Counted from the stretch's first letter, positions 17,414 to 25,667 are shown. The stretch is DNA of 64,000 bases from Mesorhizobium tamadayense (GCF_003863365.1 NZ_RQXT01000037.1:1-64000); one strand, 5' to 3'. The notes: generated from the sequence alone by a model not told the origin. Translations and numbers: made by a program.

Positions 17414-18064
17414 ATGCGCAAGATCATCGCCGCCACATTCGTCAGCCTCGACGGCGTCATGCAGGCGCCAGGCGCTCCGGAAGAGGATCCGGCCGGCGGC
17501 TTCAAGTTCGGCGGCTGGACGTTCCATTACTTTGACGAGGTAGCGGGCGCGGCAATGGATGAACTGTTCTCCAAACCCTTCGCGCTGCTGCTCGGCCGCA
17601 GGACCTACGACATTTTCGCCGCGTACTGGCCGTATCAGAAAGATCCGATCGCAGATGCCTTCAACCCTGCGACCAAATATGTGGCGACGCACCGCCCGGA
17701 TTCGCTTACCTGGCAGAACACCCAGTCGCTCGGGCCAGATGTCGTTGCCAGGCTCAGGCAGCTCCAACAGGAAGACGGACCTGACCTGCTCATCCAAGGA
17801 TCGGGCAATCTGATCCAGACCCTGCTCGCCAACGGGCTGATCGACGAGATCCGGCTGATGATCTTCCCGCTGTTGCTGGGCAAGGGCAAGCGGCTGTTCG
17901 GCGATGACGCGATGCCGGCCGCCTTCAAGCTTATCAAGTCACAAGCCTCGAGCACCGGCGTCATCATGGCGACCTATGAACGCGGCGGCGAGATCAAGAC
18001 CGGGTCTTTCGCAACAGAGCAGCCTTCGGAGGCCGAGCTCGAACGGCGCAAGAACTGGAAGTAG
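17414..18064 (+). CDS. dihydrofolate reductase family protein (RibD C-terminal fold)
   Basis: A 216-aa protein with the RibD_C/DHFR-like fold: KIIAATFVSLDGVMQAPG at the start, ALLLGRRTYDIFAAYWP near residue 58, LLIQGSGNLIQTLL near residue 126, and IFPLLLGKGKRLFG near residue 149. Such proteins are NADPH-binding and are often found beside stress or resistance genes; no substrate is known. GGGAGAA upstream supports the ATG at 17414. The tail after residue 190 is charged and less conserved. Confidence 0.82.
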   Translation: MRKIIAATFVSLDGVMQAPGAPEEDPAGGFKFGGWTFHYFDEVAGAAMDELFSKPFALLLGRRTYDIFAAYWPYQKDPIADAFNPATKYVATHRPDSLTWQNTQSLGPDVVARLRQLQQEDGPDLLIQGSGNLIQTLLANGLIDEIRLMIFPLLLGKGKRLFGDDAMPAAFKLIKSQASSTGVIMATYERGGEIKTGSFATEQPSEAELERRKNWK

Positions 18065-18233
18065 CAACAGGTCGCGGGCCAGGGTTCGGCATGGCTGACG
18101 CCTCGCCGCGAACAATGCTTTCGCAGAACCACCAGACGCTTGACGCAACCACCAGGATGCTGCCGATGATCCCACCATTACCGCCTTTGAACGATCGCCC
18201 GACGGCGGCAGGGGACAGGCACGCGACATCCGT

Positions 18234-18815
18234 GTGCGCTGGGCGCTTGAGGAAGTAGGCCAACCTTATCACGTCCGTCTCGTTTCGTTCAGCGAGATGA
18301 AGCAACCCGCGCATCTTGCGGTTAATCCGTTCGGCCAGATTCCGACCTATGAGGAAGGCGATCTCTGCCTGTTCGAGTCCGGATCGATCGTGTTCCATAT
18401 CGCGGAACGTCATGCGGGCCTGCTGCCGGAGGATGCGAACGCCCGGGCGCGCGCAATCACCTGGATGTTCGCCGCCCTCAACACGGTGGAGCCGCCGATC
18501 CTGGAGTTCGTAACCGTCGTGATCCTGGAGCGCGACGCGACCTGGCACGACCAGCGCCTGCCCTTGGTCGAGGACCGGATCCGTAAGCGCCTGGCCGAAC
18601 TCTCCCGCTGCTTGGGCGATGCCGACTGGCTCGACGGCGCGTTCAGCGTCGGCGACCTTGTCATGGTGGGTGTTCTGCGCCGGCTGAACAGATCGGGCTT
18701 GCTGGACGAATTCCCGAACCTCGCCGCCTATGTCGCCCGCGCCGAAGCGCGGCCGGCCTTCAAGCGTGCTTTCGAAGCCCAATTGGCGGTTGCCACCGCC
18801 GCATCGAACGGCTGA
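18234..18815 (+). CDS. glutathione S-transferase, N-terminus probably frameshifted
   Basis: The readable protein (193 aa from GTG 18234) is a two-domain GST: VRWALEEVGQPY, then NPFGQIPTYEEGD and LFESGSIVFHIAER of the thioredoxin fold, then a helical C-domain. It lacks the first strand. Upstream, the same frame encodes TITAFERSPDGGRGQARDIR back to about 18174, which fits the missing N-terminus, but no start codon lies in that frame. An ATG at 18167 is in another frame (MIP...), so a one- or two-base indel at about 18172 probably broke the start. It may be translated from GTG 18234 as a shortened protein or not at all. Confidence 0.7.
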   Translation: MRWALEEVGQPYHVRLVSFSEMKQPAHLAVNPFGQIPTYEEGDLCLFESGSIVFHIAERHAGLLPEDANARARAITWMFAALNTVEPPILEFVTVVILERDATWHDQRLPLVEDRIRKRLAELSRCLGDADWLDGAFSVGDLVMVGVLRRLNRSGLLDEFPNLAAYVARAEARPAFKRAFEAQLAVATAASNG

Positions 18816-18865
18816 TTGGGGCCCGACCGCTTCGCCGCCACTGCCCGCGGGCCGGAGAAGTCCTG

Positions 18866-19732
18866 TCACGCCGCCTGGCGATAGCGTGAAAGACCTTCGC
18901 GGATATGGCTGGCGAAAGCCTGCACGGCCGGCGCGGTGACATGTTTGGGCAAATGCAGGTTGACGGAAAAGTTCGGCAGGGCCGGAAGGTCGGCGCCGGA
19001 CAGGATGTCGAGATCGGCCGGAACCGTCGAGGCAAGCCACGTGGTCACCGCAAGGTCTGAGCGCACGGTCGCCGTCGTGGCATCGATATTGCCGTTCTCG
19101 AACACGGTGCGCCAGTCGAGCCCATTGGTGCCGAGCGCCGCCAGCACCGCCGGGCGGAAGGCGCAGGTGTCCGCGACCATCGACACCGGCAGGGGCCGCT
19201 TCAAGCGCGCAGAGCCGCCTCTGGCGCCGACCCAGACCAGCCGGTCGACCAGTAGGCATTCACCGACGGTCGGACCCGCCCGCTCCTCGATGACGGCGAG
19301 ATCGATCGTTCCTGCCGCCAATGCCGCCGTAAGGTCCGGCGAAGAGGCGCAGATCAGCGAAATCTCCACCTGTGGGTAGGCTTCCGCATAGGCCTTGAGC
19401 ACCGGCTGCAGCAATGTGCCGACAAGGTCGTAGGGCACGCCGATCCGAACCTGGCCCGCGACCGCCTTGCCGCCCATCTCGGCGATGATCTCGTCGTTGA
19501 GCTGCAAGAGGCGCCTGCCCTTGTCGAGCAGCAGCTCGCCGGCGCGCGTCAATCTCAAGCCGCGCCGGTCGCGCTCGAACAGTGTCTGGCCAAGCACCTT
19601 CTCCAGCCGCTTGATCTGCTGGCTAACGGCGCCCTGGGTGAGGTTGAGCGTGTTGGCTGCCGCCGTCATGCTCGCCATGCCGGCCGCGGTGACGAAAGTG
19701 CGGATAAGGGTCGTATCGATATCGCGGATCAT
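18866..19732 (-). CDS. LysR-family regulator, divergent to a LysE exporter
   Basis: A 288-aa LysR protein. The helix-turn-helix lies in AAANTLNLTQGAVSQQIKRLE (about residues 24-44), and the ligand domain starts around residue 90 (GQVRIGVPYDLVG). The start at 19732 gives the usual short arm before the DNA-binding domain; an ATG at 19771 would add 13 atypical residues. It is divergent from the LysE family gene at 19832. LysG/ArgP-LysE pairs are a well-known arrangement in which the regulator induces export of an amino acid. Confidence 0.88.
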   Translation of the reverse strand: MIRDIDTTLIRTFVTAAGMASMTAAANTLNLTQGAVSQQIKRLEKVLGQTLFERDRRGLRLTRAGELLLDKGRRLLQLNDEIIAEMGGKAVAGQVRIGVPYDLVGTLLQPVLKAYAEAYPQVEISLICASSPDLTAALAAGTIDLAVIEERAGPTVGECLLVDRLVWVGARGGSARLKRPLPVSMVADTCAFRPAVLAALGTNGLDWRTVFENGNIDATTATVRSDLAVTTWLASTVPADLDILSGADLPALPNFSVNLHLPKHVTAPAVQAFASHIREGLSRYRQAA

Positions 19733-19831
19733 TTCTCCATTATAAATGCTAATGCAGATCATATCAGACATTGCATTTACTGATGAAACAGAGCGCCTAG
19801 CATGCCGGCTTCCTTCGACCGGAAAAGGCGC

Positions 19832-20431
19832 ATGTCCGAAACCTTCATTCCCCTGATCCTGTTCGCGCTGATCTCCACTTCGACGCCGGGCATCGCCACG
19901 ACGCTGTCGACGGCATCCGGCGCGCAGTTCGGCTTTCGCCGCTCGATGCCGTTGATGGCCGGCAGCGCCGCCGGTCTGGCCTCGGTGGCGGCTGCAGGCG
20001 CAGCGGGGCTGGCCGGACTGCTCGCCGCCGTGCCTTCGCTGCAGCTCGCCATGAAGATCGCCGGCTCGCTCTACCTGCTCTGGCTGGCGATCAGGATCGG
20101 CCGCAGCGGGCCGCCAAACCTTGACGTGACCATGGCCAGGCCGAACAGCTTCTTCGGCGGCGCCGGCATCCAGTGGATGAATCCGAAGGGCTGGGCGATG
20201 GGCCTGGGCGCTGCCGCGTCCTTCGCAGCGCTCGCCGACGGTCCCCTCCAGCTTGCGCTGCTGCTCGGCGCCGTGTTCGGCCTTGCCGCCGCTTTCTCGC
20301 TGTCACTGTGGTGCGTGGCCGGCACGCTGCTCGCCCGGCTGCTCAGGACCGAGCGGCAGTGGCGCGCGCTCAACATCGTGCTCGGCCTGCTGCTGGCCGC
20401 CTCGGTCCTGCAGATGTGGCGGCCAGCCTGA
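19832..20431 (+). CDS. LysE family amino-acid/metabolite exporter
   Basis: A 199-aa membrane protein with about six segments. It shows the family opening FALISTSTPGIATTLSTASGAQFGFRRSMPLMAGSAAG and the mid-protein GAGIQWMNPKGWAMGLGAAASF. It exports an amino acid or related small molecule. The divergent LysR gene is the likely regulator. An upstream in-frame ATG at 19802 exists, but the ATG at 19832 has AAAGG at a good distance. Confidence 0.85.
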   Translation: MSETFIPLILFALISTSTPGIATTLSTASGAQFGFRRSMPLMAGSAAGLASVAAAGAAGLAGLLAAVPSLQLAMKIAGSLYLLWLAIRIGRSGPPNLDVTMARPNSFFGGAGIQWMNPKGWAMGLGAAASFAALADGPLQLALLLGAVFGLAAAFSLSLWCVAGTLLARLLRTERQWRALNIVLGLLLAASVLQMWRPA

Positions 20432-20441
20432 TAGACGGAGA

Positions 20442-21236
20442 CTACACGGCGTAGCGAGCCGCCGGCTTGTCGGCGTGCAGGCTGCCGTAGAAGGCTTGCC
20501 GGGCGCCGAGGAAGGCATCCACCTTGGCCGCATCGGCAAGCGCCGGCGCGGTGACGGCTTCGCCCTTGGCCAGGCCGACAAGCGCGGCGTCGACCAGATC
20601 GTCGGCCGTCATGATGATCTCCTTCGGAAGGCTGTCGATATCGCTTCCGGCAAGCTCCCAGAAATCGGTCCGGGTCGCGCCCGGCAGCACCACCTGTACA
20701 TTCACTCCGGTACCCGCCACCTCGCGGTGCAGGGCTTCGGTGAAGTTGACGACGTAGGCCTTGGTGCCGCTATAGATGCCGCCGAACGAAGTGTCATAGG
20801 CGAGCACGGAAGCGATGTTGACGATGGCGCCGCGGTCGCGTGCAAGCAGGCCCGGCAGCACGGCGCGCGTCAATCTGGTCAGCGCCAGGACATTGACCTT
20901 GATCATGCGTTCAGCCGCGTCGGCATCGGCCTTGGCAACCACCTGTTGACCGCCGAGACCGGCATTGTTGACCAGCAGCGTCACGCTCTCGTCCGCGATG
21001 ATCGCCTGTTCGACGCTGCGCAAGTCAGCATCATTGGCGAGATCTGCAGCGATCACCTTGACCTTGCGGCCATAGGCATAAGCCAGCTTGTCCGCCAGTT
21101 CCTGCAGCCGGTCGGCGCGCCGCGCCACCAGCACCAGATCGTAGCCCTGCCCCGCCAGCCGGTCGGCATAAACCGCGCCGATGCCCGAGGAAGCACCTGT
21201 AATCACGGCCGTGCCCTTATTGTCGTTGCTGCTCAT
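20442..21236 (-). CDS. short-chain dehydrogenase/reductase
   Basis: A 264-aa classical SDR: NAD(P) loop TGASSGIGAVYADRLA (residues about 14-29), NNAGLGG, catalytic Ser in NIASVLAY, and YSGTKAY with the Tyr and Lys. A basic residue pair (ARRADR) after the second strand favours NADP. The substrate is unknown. It is divergent from a MarR regulator, with a perfect palindrome between them; MarR-SDR pairs often respond to electrophiles or aromatic compounds. It is convergent with the LysE gene, 10 bp apart. Confidence 0.9.
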   Translation of the reverse strand: MSSNDNKGTAVITGASSGIGAVYADRLAGQGYDLVLVARRADRLQELADKLAYAYGRKVKVIAADLANDADLRSVEQAIIADESVTLLVNNAGLGGQQVVAKADADAAERMIKVNVLALTRLTRAVLPGLLARDRGAIVNIASVLAYDTSFGGIYSGTKAYVVNFTEALHREVAGTGVNVQVVLPGATRTDFWELAGSDIDSLPKEIIMTADDLVDAALVGLAKGEAVTAPALADAAKVDAFLGARQAFYGSLHADKPAARYAV

Positions 21237-21315
21237 TGTCCTGTTCCTTTTCGTTGTTCGCTCGCTCGGCCTCGACAGCCAAGTCGGAGCCGAGCCCATA
21301 ATCCAATTTTCAATT

Positions 21316-21357
21316 AGTGGCATATGCCACTTTCGGCGAAGTAGGTATATGCCACTA
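21316..21357. promoter_or_regulatory. palindromic operator pair for the MarR regulator
   Basis: AGTGGCATATGCCACT (21316-21331) is a perfect 16-bp palindrome. A second, imperfect copy, with the half TATATGCCACTA, lies at 21342-21357, about 26 bp further on. Both sit between the divergent SDR (start 21236) and MarR (start 21430) genes. This is the size and symmetry typical for MarR dimers. Recognition by this MarR protein is inferred. Confidence 0.65.
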
Positions 21358-21429
21358 TCTTGTCAACGGCCGCGGCGAAAACTATTTCTGTGGCAGGCCG
21401 GTGCGCGTTTTCACCGGCAAGGAGTGGAT

Positions 21430-21894
21430 ATGACTGAAGCTCAGCAGCCGGGATTCAGCCGTTGCAATAATGCGACCTTGCGGCGCGCCGCACGCAGGCT
21501 CGGCCGCTTCTACGATGACGCGCTGGGGACTTCCGGCTTGAAGAGCACGCAGTTTGGCCTGCTCTTTCAGATCCATGTCAGCGGCGAGCCGGCGATGGGC
21601 GCAATTGCCGAGGCGCTGATCATGGATCTGTCGGCGCTTGGCCACACGCTGAAGCCACTGATCCGCGACGGCTATGTCGAGACTTTTGCGGACAAGGACG
21701 ACCGCCGCATCAAGCGCGTGCGGCTGACGCCGCAAGGCCAGGCCAAACTCGACGAGGCGATCAAACTGTGGAGCGCTGCCCAGCGGCAATTCGAGGATAT
21801 GGTCGGCGCGAAACAGGCCGCGAAGCTGCGCGCAACGCTGGACGAGGTGGCCGCGCTGGATTTCGAAATGGCAACGGCCGCTCCTTCCATTTGA
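21430..21894 (+). CDS. MarR-family transcriptional regulator
   Basis: A 154-aa winged-helix protein. The recognition part is MGAIAEALIMDLSALGHTLKPLIRDG (about residues 56-81), followed by the wing DKDDRRIKRVRLTPQG, which is diagnostic for MarR. An early Cys (SRCNNATLRRAARRLGRFYDDAL) suggests, but does not prove, thiol-based sensing. The start ATG follows GGAGTGG at 21421. It probably represses the divergent SDR gene and itself through the palindromes at 21316-21357. Confidence 0.9.
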   Translation: MTEAQQPGFSRCNNATLRRAARRLGRFYDDALGTSGLKSTQFGLLFQIHVSGEPAMGAIAEALIMDLSALGHTLKPLIRDGYVETFADKDDRRIKRVRLTPQGQAKLDEAIKLWSAAQRQFEDMVGAKQAAKLRATLDEVAALDFEMATAAPSI

Positions 21895-21926
21895 AGAAGC
21901 GGCCGTCGATCAGGTCTGCTGCAACT

Positions 21927-23105
21927 CTATTCCGCCGGCATGGCGGCCGGACGGGCGAGCATGCGTCCCGCAAGCACCACGCCCAGCCCCACGATCGGGA
22001 ACATGGCAGCGATCACGCCGAGATCTGCCGGCGCGCCAAAGCGCAGCACGGCGCCGCCGACCACCGCGCCAAGCGCGACGCCGAAATAAAGCGCCGAGGC
22101 GTTGAGCGAGAGCACGATCGGGGCGGCATCGGGGGCTATTCTGATGATGCGGCTCGCCTGCGCCGGCGGAAAAGCCCAGCCGACGATGCCCCACGGCACC
22201 ATCATGCCCATCAGCGCCGGCCCGGCGATCGAATGCGGCAGGATTGCCGGGATCAGCGAGAAGGTGATCAGCATCGCAGCCGAAAGCGCCAGCGACCAGC
22301 AGACGGTGCGCGTCGCGCCGAACCGGTCGGCGGCCTGACCGCCGGCGATGTTGCCGATAAACGCGCCGACGCCGAAGGCGAGCAGCATGCCGGGCAGCGC
22401 CAGCGGGCTGAGGCCGCCGCCTTCGATCGCCAAAGGCGCGATGAAGGCAAAGACGGTGAAGGCGCCGACCAGCGCCAGCACGGTCGTGACCAGGATCGGC
22501 AATACACCGGGACGGACCGCCGCGGCGAGCCGCGCCCGAAGTGCAAGCCTGGTGCCGACGATGCCGCGCGGCAGCCGGTACCACAGGATCGCGCCGGCGA
22601 GCGTGCCGAGGCCGGCGATGGCGAAGAAGGTGCCGCGCCAGCCGGCGATGGCCGCAACCAGCGCGCCGAGCGGGGCGCCGACCGCGACCGCCACCGTGGT
22701 GCCGCCGACCACGACCGCGATGGCGCGCGCCCGGTAGTGGTCGTCGACCAGCGCCACCGCCGTGCCTTGCGCGGTTGCCGCGAACAGGCCGGACGAGAGC
22801 GCCATGACAATGCGGGCAATCAGCAGCAGCTCGAAGGACGAACTTACCGCCGCCACTAGGTTGCCGAGCACGAAGAACGCCATTGTCCACAGGATGACGC
22901 GCCGCCGGTCCCATTCGCCGGTCAGCGTCGCCAGGACCGGCGCGCCGATCGCATAGGCAAGCGCGAAGGCGGTGATCAGCGAGCCGGCGAGCGGAACGGA
23001 GATGCCGGCATCCGCGGCGATATCGGGAAGAAGGCTGGAGATGACGAAGCCTTCGGTCGAGATCGTGAACGATCCGAGCGCAAGCCAGAAGATCCGCTTG
23101 TCCAT
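21927..23105 (-). CDS. MFS transporter, arabinose-efflux / multidrug type
   Basis: A 392-aa major facilitator with about 12 membrane segments. It opens FWLALGSFTISTEGFVISSLLPDIA, has LTGEWDRRRVILW in loop 2-3 and GAPLGALVAAIAGWRGTFF in segment 5 (antiporter motif C region), and ends RPAAMPAE. It fits the drug-proton antiporter branch; the cargo is unknown. It is divergent from an ArsR regulator whose likely operator sits 15 bp from its start, so it is probably derepressed by that regulator's ligand. Confidence 0.87.
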   Translation of the reverse strand: MDKRIFWLALGSFTISTEGFVISSLLPDIAADAGISVPLAGSLITAFALAYAIGAPVLATLTGEWDRRRVILWTMAFFVLGNLVAAVSSSFELLLIARIVMALSSGLFAATAQGTAVALVDDHYRARAIAVVVGGTTVAVAVGAPLGALVAAIAGWRGTFFAIAGLGTLAGAILWYRLPRGIVGTRLALRARLAAAVRPGVLPILVTTVLALVGAFTVFAFIAPLAIEGGGLSPLALPGMLLAFGVGAFIGNIAGGQAADRFGATRTVCWSLALSAAMLITFSLIPAILPHSIAGPALMGMMVPWGIVGWAFPPAQASRIIRIAPDAAPIVLSLNASALYFGVALGAVVGGAVLRFGAPADLGVIAAMFPIVGLGVVLAGRMLARPAAMPAE

Positions 23106-23111
23106 GGGAAT

Positions 23112-23146
23112 TGTCCTTAGTTCAAAAGTTATTGAACAATTGGACA
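23112..23146. promoter_or_regulatory. nested palindrome at the MFS/ArsR divergent promoter
   Basis: GTTCAAAAGTTATTGAAC (23120-23137) is an inverted repeat with 5-bp arms. It is framed by a second pair, TGTCC (23112-23116) and GGACA (23142-23146). It covers the stretch just upstream of the MFS start at 23105. The likely reader is the ArsR protein encoded at 23312. The symmetry is seen; binding is inferred. Confidence 0.55.
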
Positions 23147-23311
23147 TAAAGGGCCATGATGTCAACGCAGCCAGGGAAAAATAACCGAACCCTACTGACA
23201 GCCCGGTGTCAGGACTGGGCCAAGGACGAAGAACCAAAACATGAAGCTGTGTAAACCGCCGGGAAGAGGAGACGCGTTGAAGTTGGTTCCGTTTGCGCTT
23301 AATTCTGGCTC

Positions 23312-23668
23312 ATGACCCTGCCCCATCCAACCGCCGATCAGATCAGCCTGCCGATCGTGCTTGCCGTGCTCGGCGACCCGACCAGGCTGGCGATCGTGCG
23401 TTATCTCGCCAGCAAGGAAGGCGTGCCGCTGAACTGCAGCAAATTCCTCGATCTCGCCTCCAAGACCAACCTCAGCTACCACCTCGCCAAGCTGCGCGAG
23501 GCCGGCGTCACCCGCAGCGAAGCGGTCGGCACCAGCCGCCTGATCACGCTGCGCCGCGACGACCTCGACAGGCGCTTCCCTGGCCTGCTCGACAGTGTGA
23601 TCGCTGCCGCCGGCGAGGACAAGGCGCTGCCCATGGTCGGCACCGCCGACAGCGAGATCGACGCCTGA
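23312..23668 (+). CDS. ArsR-family transcriptional regulator
   Basis: A 118-aa winged-helix protein: VLAVLGDPTRLAIVRYLAS at residues about 17-35, and recognition helix SKTNLSYHLAKLREAGV around residues 50-66. There is no clear metal-binding CxC motif; single cysteines only, so it is probably not a metal sensor. It is divergent from the MFS exporter and overlaps the next gene (TGATG at 23666), so the phosphoesterase is cotranscribed. Confidence 0.87.
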   Translation: MTLPHPTADQISLPIVLAVLGDPTRLAIVRYLASKEGVPLNCSKFLDLASKTNLSYHLAKLREAGVTRSEAVGTSRLITLRRDDLDRRFPGLLDSVIAAAGEDKALPMVGTADSEIDA

Positions 23669-24426
23669 TGCGCATTGCCGTCCTCGCCGACATTCACGGC
23701 AACGTGCTCGCTTTGGATGCCGTGCTCGACGATCTCGAGCGGCGCGGCGGCGCCGATCTCGTCGTCAATCTCGGCGATTGCGTCTCCGGCCCGCTCTGGC
23801 CGCGCGAGACGTTTGCGCGGCTGGAAGCGCTGCGCCTGCCGACGGTGCGCGGCAATCACGACCGCCGCGTGGCGCAGGACCCCGCCGACGATGCCATGTG
23901 GCCTTCCGACCGCTATGCGCAGGAGCGGCTGACCGCCGCGCAGCGCGAAGCGCTGTTCGCCCTGCCGCTCACGCTTGAGATCGCGCCGGGCATCGTGGCC
24001 TTCCATGCCCGGCCCGACCATGACGAAAAGTATCTGGCCGACGCGATTGTCGATGGACAGTTGGTGCTCGCGCCGATCGCTGCGATCAAGCGGCGGCTGA
24101 AGTCGCTCGACCCCGCCTGCCGCATCGCGCTGTGCGGCCATAGCCATCGAAGCGAGCTCATCCGCATTCCGGGCGGCCCGGTCGTCTTCAATCCCGGCAG
24201 CGTCGGCTGCCCTGCCTATGACGATGACACGCCGCCGGCGCATGTATCCGAGCAGGGCAGTCCGCATGCGCGCTACGGCATCGTCGAGTTGGGCGCCCCC
24301 GGCCGCCCCGACCGCTTCGAGGCGATCGCCGTGGACTACGACCATGAAGCCGCCGCAAAACAGGCTGAACAAGCCGGACGGCCGGAATGGGCGCACGCGC
24401 TGCGGACCGGTTTTATGAAGGATTGA
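23668..24426 (+). CDS. metallophosphoesterase family protein (YfcE-like)
   Basis: A 252-aa calcineurin-like phosphoesterase. All metal-binding blocks are present: LADIHGN (residue 6), NLGDCVSGP (about 34), RGNHDRR (about 62), ARPDHDE and CGHSHRSE (about 152), then NPGSVG. It hydrolyses a phosphodiester or phosphomonoester; the substrate is unknown. Its start overlaps the ArsR stop. The stop codon is itself part of the first unit of the repeat array at 24421. Confidence 0.88.
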   Translation: MRIAVLADIHGNVLALDAVLDDLERRGGADLVVNLGDCVSGPLWPRETFARLEALRLPTVRGNHDRRVAQDPADDAMWPSDRYAQERLTAAQREALFALPLTLEIAPGIVAFHARPDHDEKYLADAIVDGQLVLAPIAAIKRRLKSLDPACRIALCGHSHRSELIRIPGGPVVFNPGSVGCPAYDDDTPPAHVSEQGSPHARYGIVELGAPGRPDRFEAIAVDYDHEAAAKQAEQAGRPEWAHALRTGFMKD

Positions 24427-24500
24427 ACGAAGTTCATATCCAGGATTGAGCGCAGGTCGTATCCGATTGAGCGAAGCTCATATCCAGGATTGAACAAATT
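24421..24500. repeat. array of four ~22-bp hairpin units
   Basis: Units begin at 24421, 24444, 24465 and 24488, each starting GATTGA and mostly ending CATATCCAG or a variant. Units 1 and 3 form TGAAC-GAA-GTTCA and TGAGC-GAA-GCTCA: the stem bases differ but the pairing is kept. Unit 2 is degenerate (TGAGC-GCA-GGTCG) and unit 4 is only partial. The array overlaps the phosphoesterase stop codon. Its function is unknown; terminator, protein-binding array or RNA structure are options. Confidence 0.65.
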
Positions 24501-24641
24501 CCGGGCTGAACGGCCAAGCCATAGCGTCCATTTTGGAGATGACATGCCACGGCAACCTCCCCTACAAACGCCGTGGCTTGAGGTGGGCGCACCGATTCCG
24601 GTCGCGCCTGGAGATTGCAGTGCATTGCCCATGGCCGAGGA

Positions 24642-25439
24642 ATGAAGCGCAAAGTCACGCTCCGATCGACATTGCTGATCGCCGCTCCTTTGCTGCTGGC
24701 CGCCCTGCCGGCCTTGGCCGAGGACGCGCCGGGGACGATCGTCTCGATCATCGGTGGCCTCGCGCCCGACGATCTCCTCAACATCCGCGCCACCGCTTCG
24801 CCGGATGGAAGGGTCGCGGCGCGCCTGCCCAACGGCGTGGCCGTGAAGAATTACGGCTGCAAGATCGTCAACAACAATCCCTGGTGCAAGGTCGAGGACA
24901 CGCAGGACGCGCACATCACCGGATGGGCGCCAGCCCGCTATCTCAGCCCCAGCAACCCGGCGCCGGCGCCTGAAGATGGCGCCGGCCCGCCTCAGGAAGC
25001 CGACGCGCCCCAGCCCTCCCAAGAACCGCCGGACATCGCGGCGCGCCTGGGCGGCAGCGAGCCGGCCGATCCGCCATCGGCGATCGATATCAGCGTGACC
25101 GCCATGCAGGATGCCTATGGCCTCGCCTTCGCGGCCTCGGCAACCGCTCAATCCGATCCCCCTGTCCCCGACGACGCCGGCGGCATTCCCTGCGCGCGCC
25201 ATGTCGGCCAGCCGATGACCCGTTGCGAGATCAGCGTCGCGCACAAGGGCGGCGACAGCGCCGTGACCGTGACCTGGCCGGACGGCGGCACGCGCGTCAT
25301 TAATTTCCATGGCGGCAAGCCGGCCGGCTCAAACTCTTCCGACGAGTTCCGCTTCACCCGCGAAGGCAGCTTGAACATGATCCGCATCGGCGTTTCCGAA
25401 CGCTTCGAGATCACGGATGCCCTGGCGCTGGGCGACTGA
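24642..25439 (+). CDS. secreted SH3-domain protein
   Basis: A 265-aa exported protein. Signal peptide about residues 1-26 (LLIAAPLLLAALPALA). A bacterial SH3 domain follows (residues about 33-105: LNIRATASPDGRVAARLPNG, then WCKVEDTQDAHITGWAPARYL), then a Pro-rich linker (about 107-160) and a C-terminal beta-rich part with two cysteines (PCARHVGQPMTRCEISV). Such SH3 domains often bind peptidoglycan; the C-terminal part is found in periplasmic proteins of unknown role. The ATG at 24642 is chosen for the signal peptide; a TTG at 24615 is an alternative. Confidence 0.75.
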   Translation: MKRKVTLRSTLLIAAPLLLAALPALAEDAPGTIVSIIGGLAPDDLLNIRATASPDGRVAARLPNGVAVKNYGCKIVNNNPWCKVEDTQDAHITGWAPARYLSPSNPAPAPEDGAGPPQEADAPQPSQEPPDIAARLGGSEPADPPSAIDISVTAMQDAYGLAFAASATAQSDPPVPDDAGGIPCARHVGQPMTRCEISVAHKGGDSAVTVTWPDGGTRVINFHGGKPAGSNSSDEFRFTREGSLNMIRIGVSERFEITDALALGD

Positions 25440-25440
25440 A

Positions 25441-25560
25441 TTCAGGGGAGTAGGGCAGTAGGGCAATAAGGCGGTATGTTTTACAAACCGCCCGAGCCTT
25501 CGCCCTACTCCCCTACTCCCCTACTCCCCTACTCCCCTGCTCCCCTACTCCTCCCCTACC
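25441..25560. repeat. CTACTCCC-type short tandem repeats with flanking dyad
   Basis: The motif CCCTACTCC recurs about seven times between 25501 and 25555, with a small variant (CTGCTCCC). It is preceded by the complementary GGGGAGTAGGGCAGTAGGG (25444-25462), so the two halves can pair over the segment between them. It lies between the SH3 gene and carB. Such arrays are common in rhizobial spacers; a role is not known. Confidence 0.7.
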
Positions 25561-25644
25561 TCGCGCATTTTCGGGGTTACATAGGGCAAAACTCTTCCCT
25601 ATAAGGCCCTCCTAGCCTGATACCAGAATCGCAAGCACAACCGG

Positions 25645-25667
25645 CCGGGTCCCCCCGCCCGGTTTTT
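25645..25667 (+). terminator. terminator-like hairpin in the carB leader
   Basis: CCGGG (25645-25649) pairs with CCCGG (25658-25662) and is followed by TTTTT (25663-25667). It ends 35 bp before the carB start. It may end transcription from upstream or act as an attenuator for carB. The stem is short, so strength is uncertain. Confidence 0.5.

Noticed and set aside
24421..24500. CRISPR array
   Set aside because: Units are about 22 bp with no unique spacers, they diverge from each other, and no cas genes are near.
25500..25560. CRISPR or coding repeat
   Set aside because: Simple 8-bp tandem copies without spacers; no coding frame across them.
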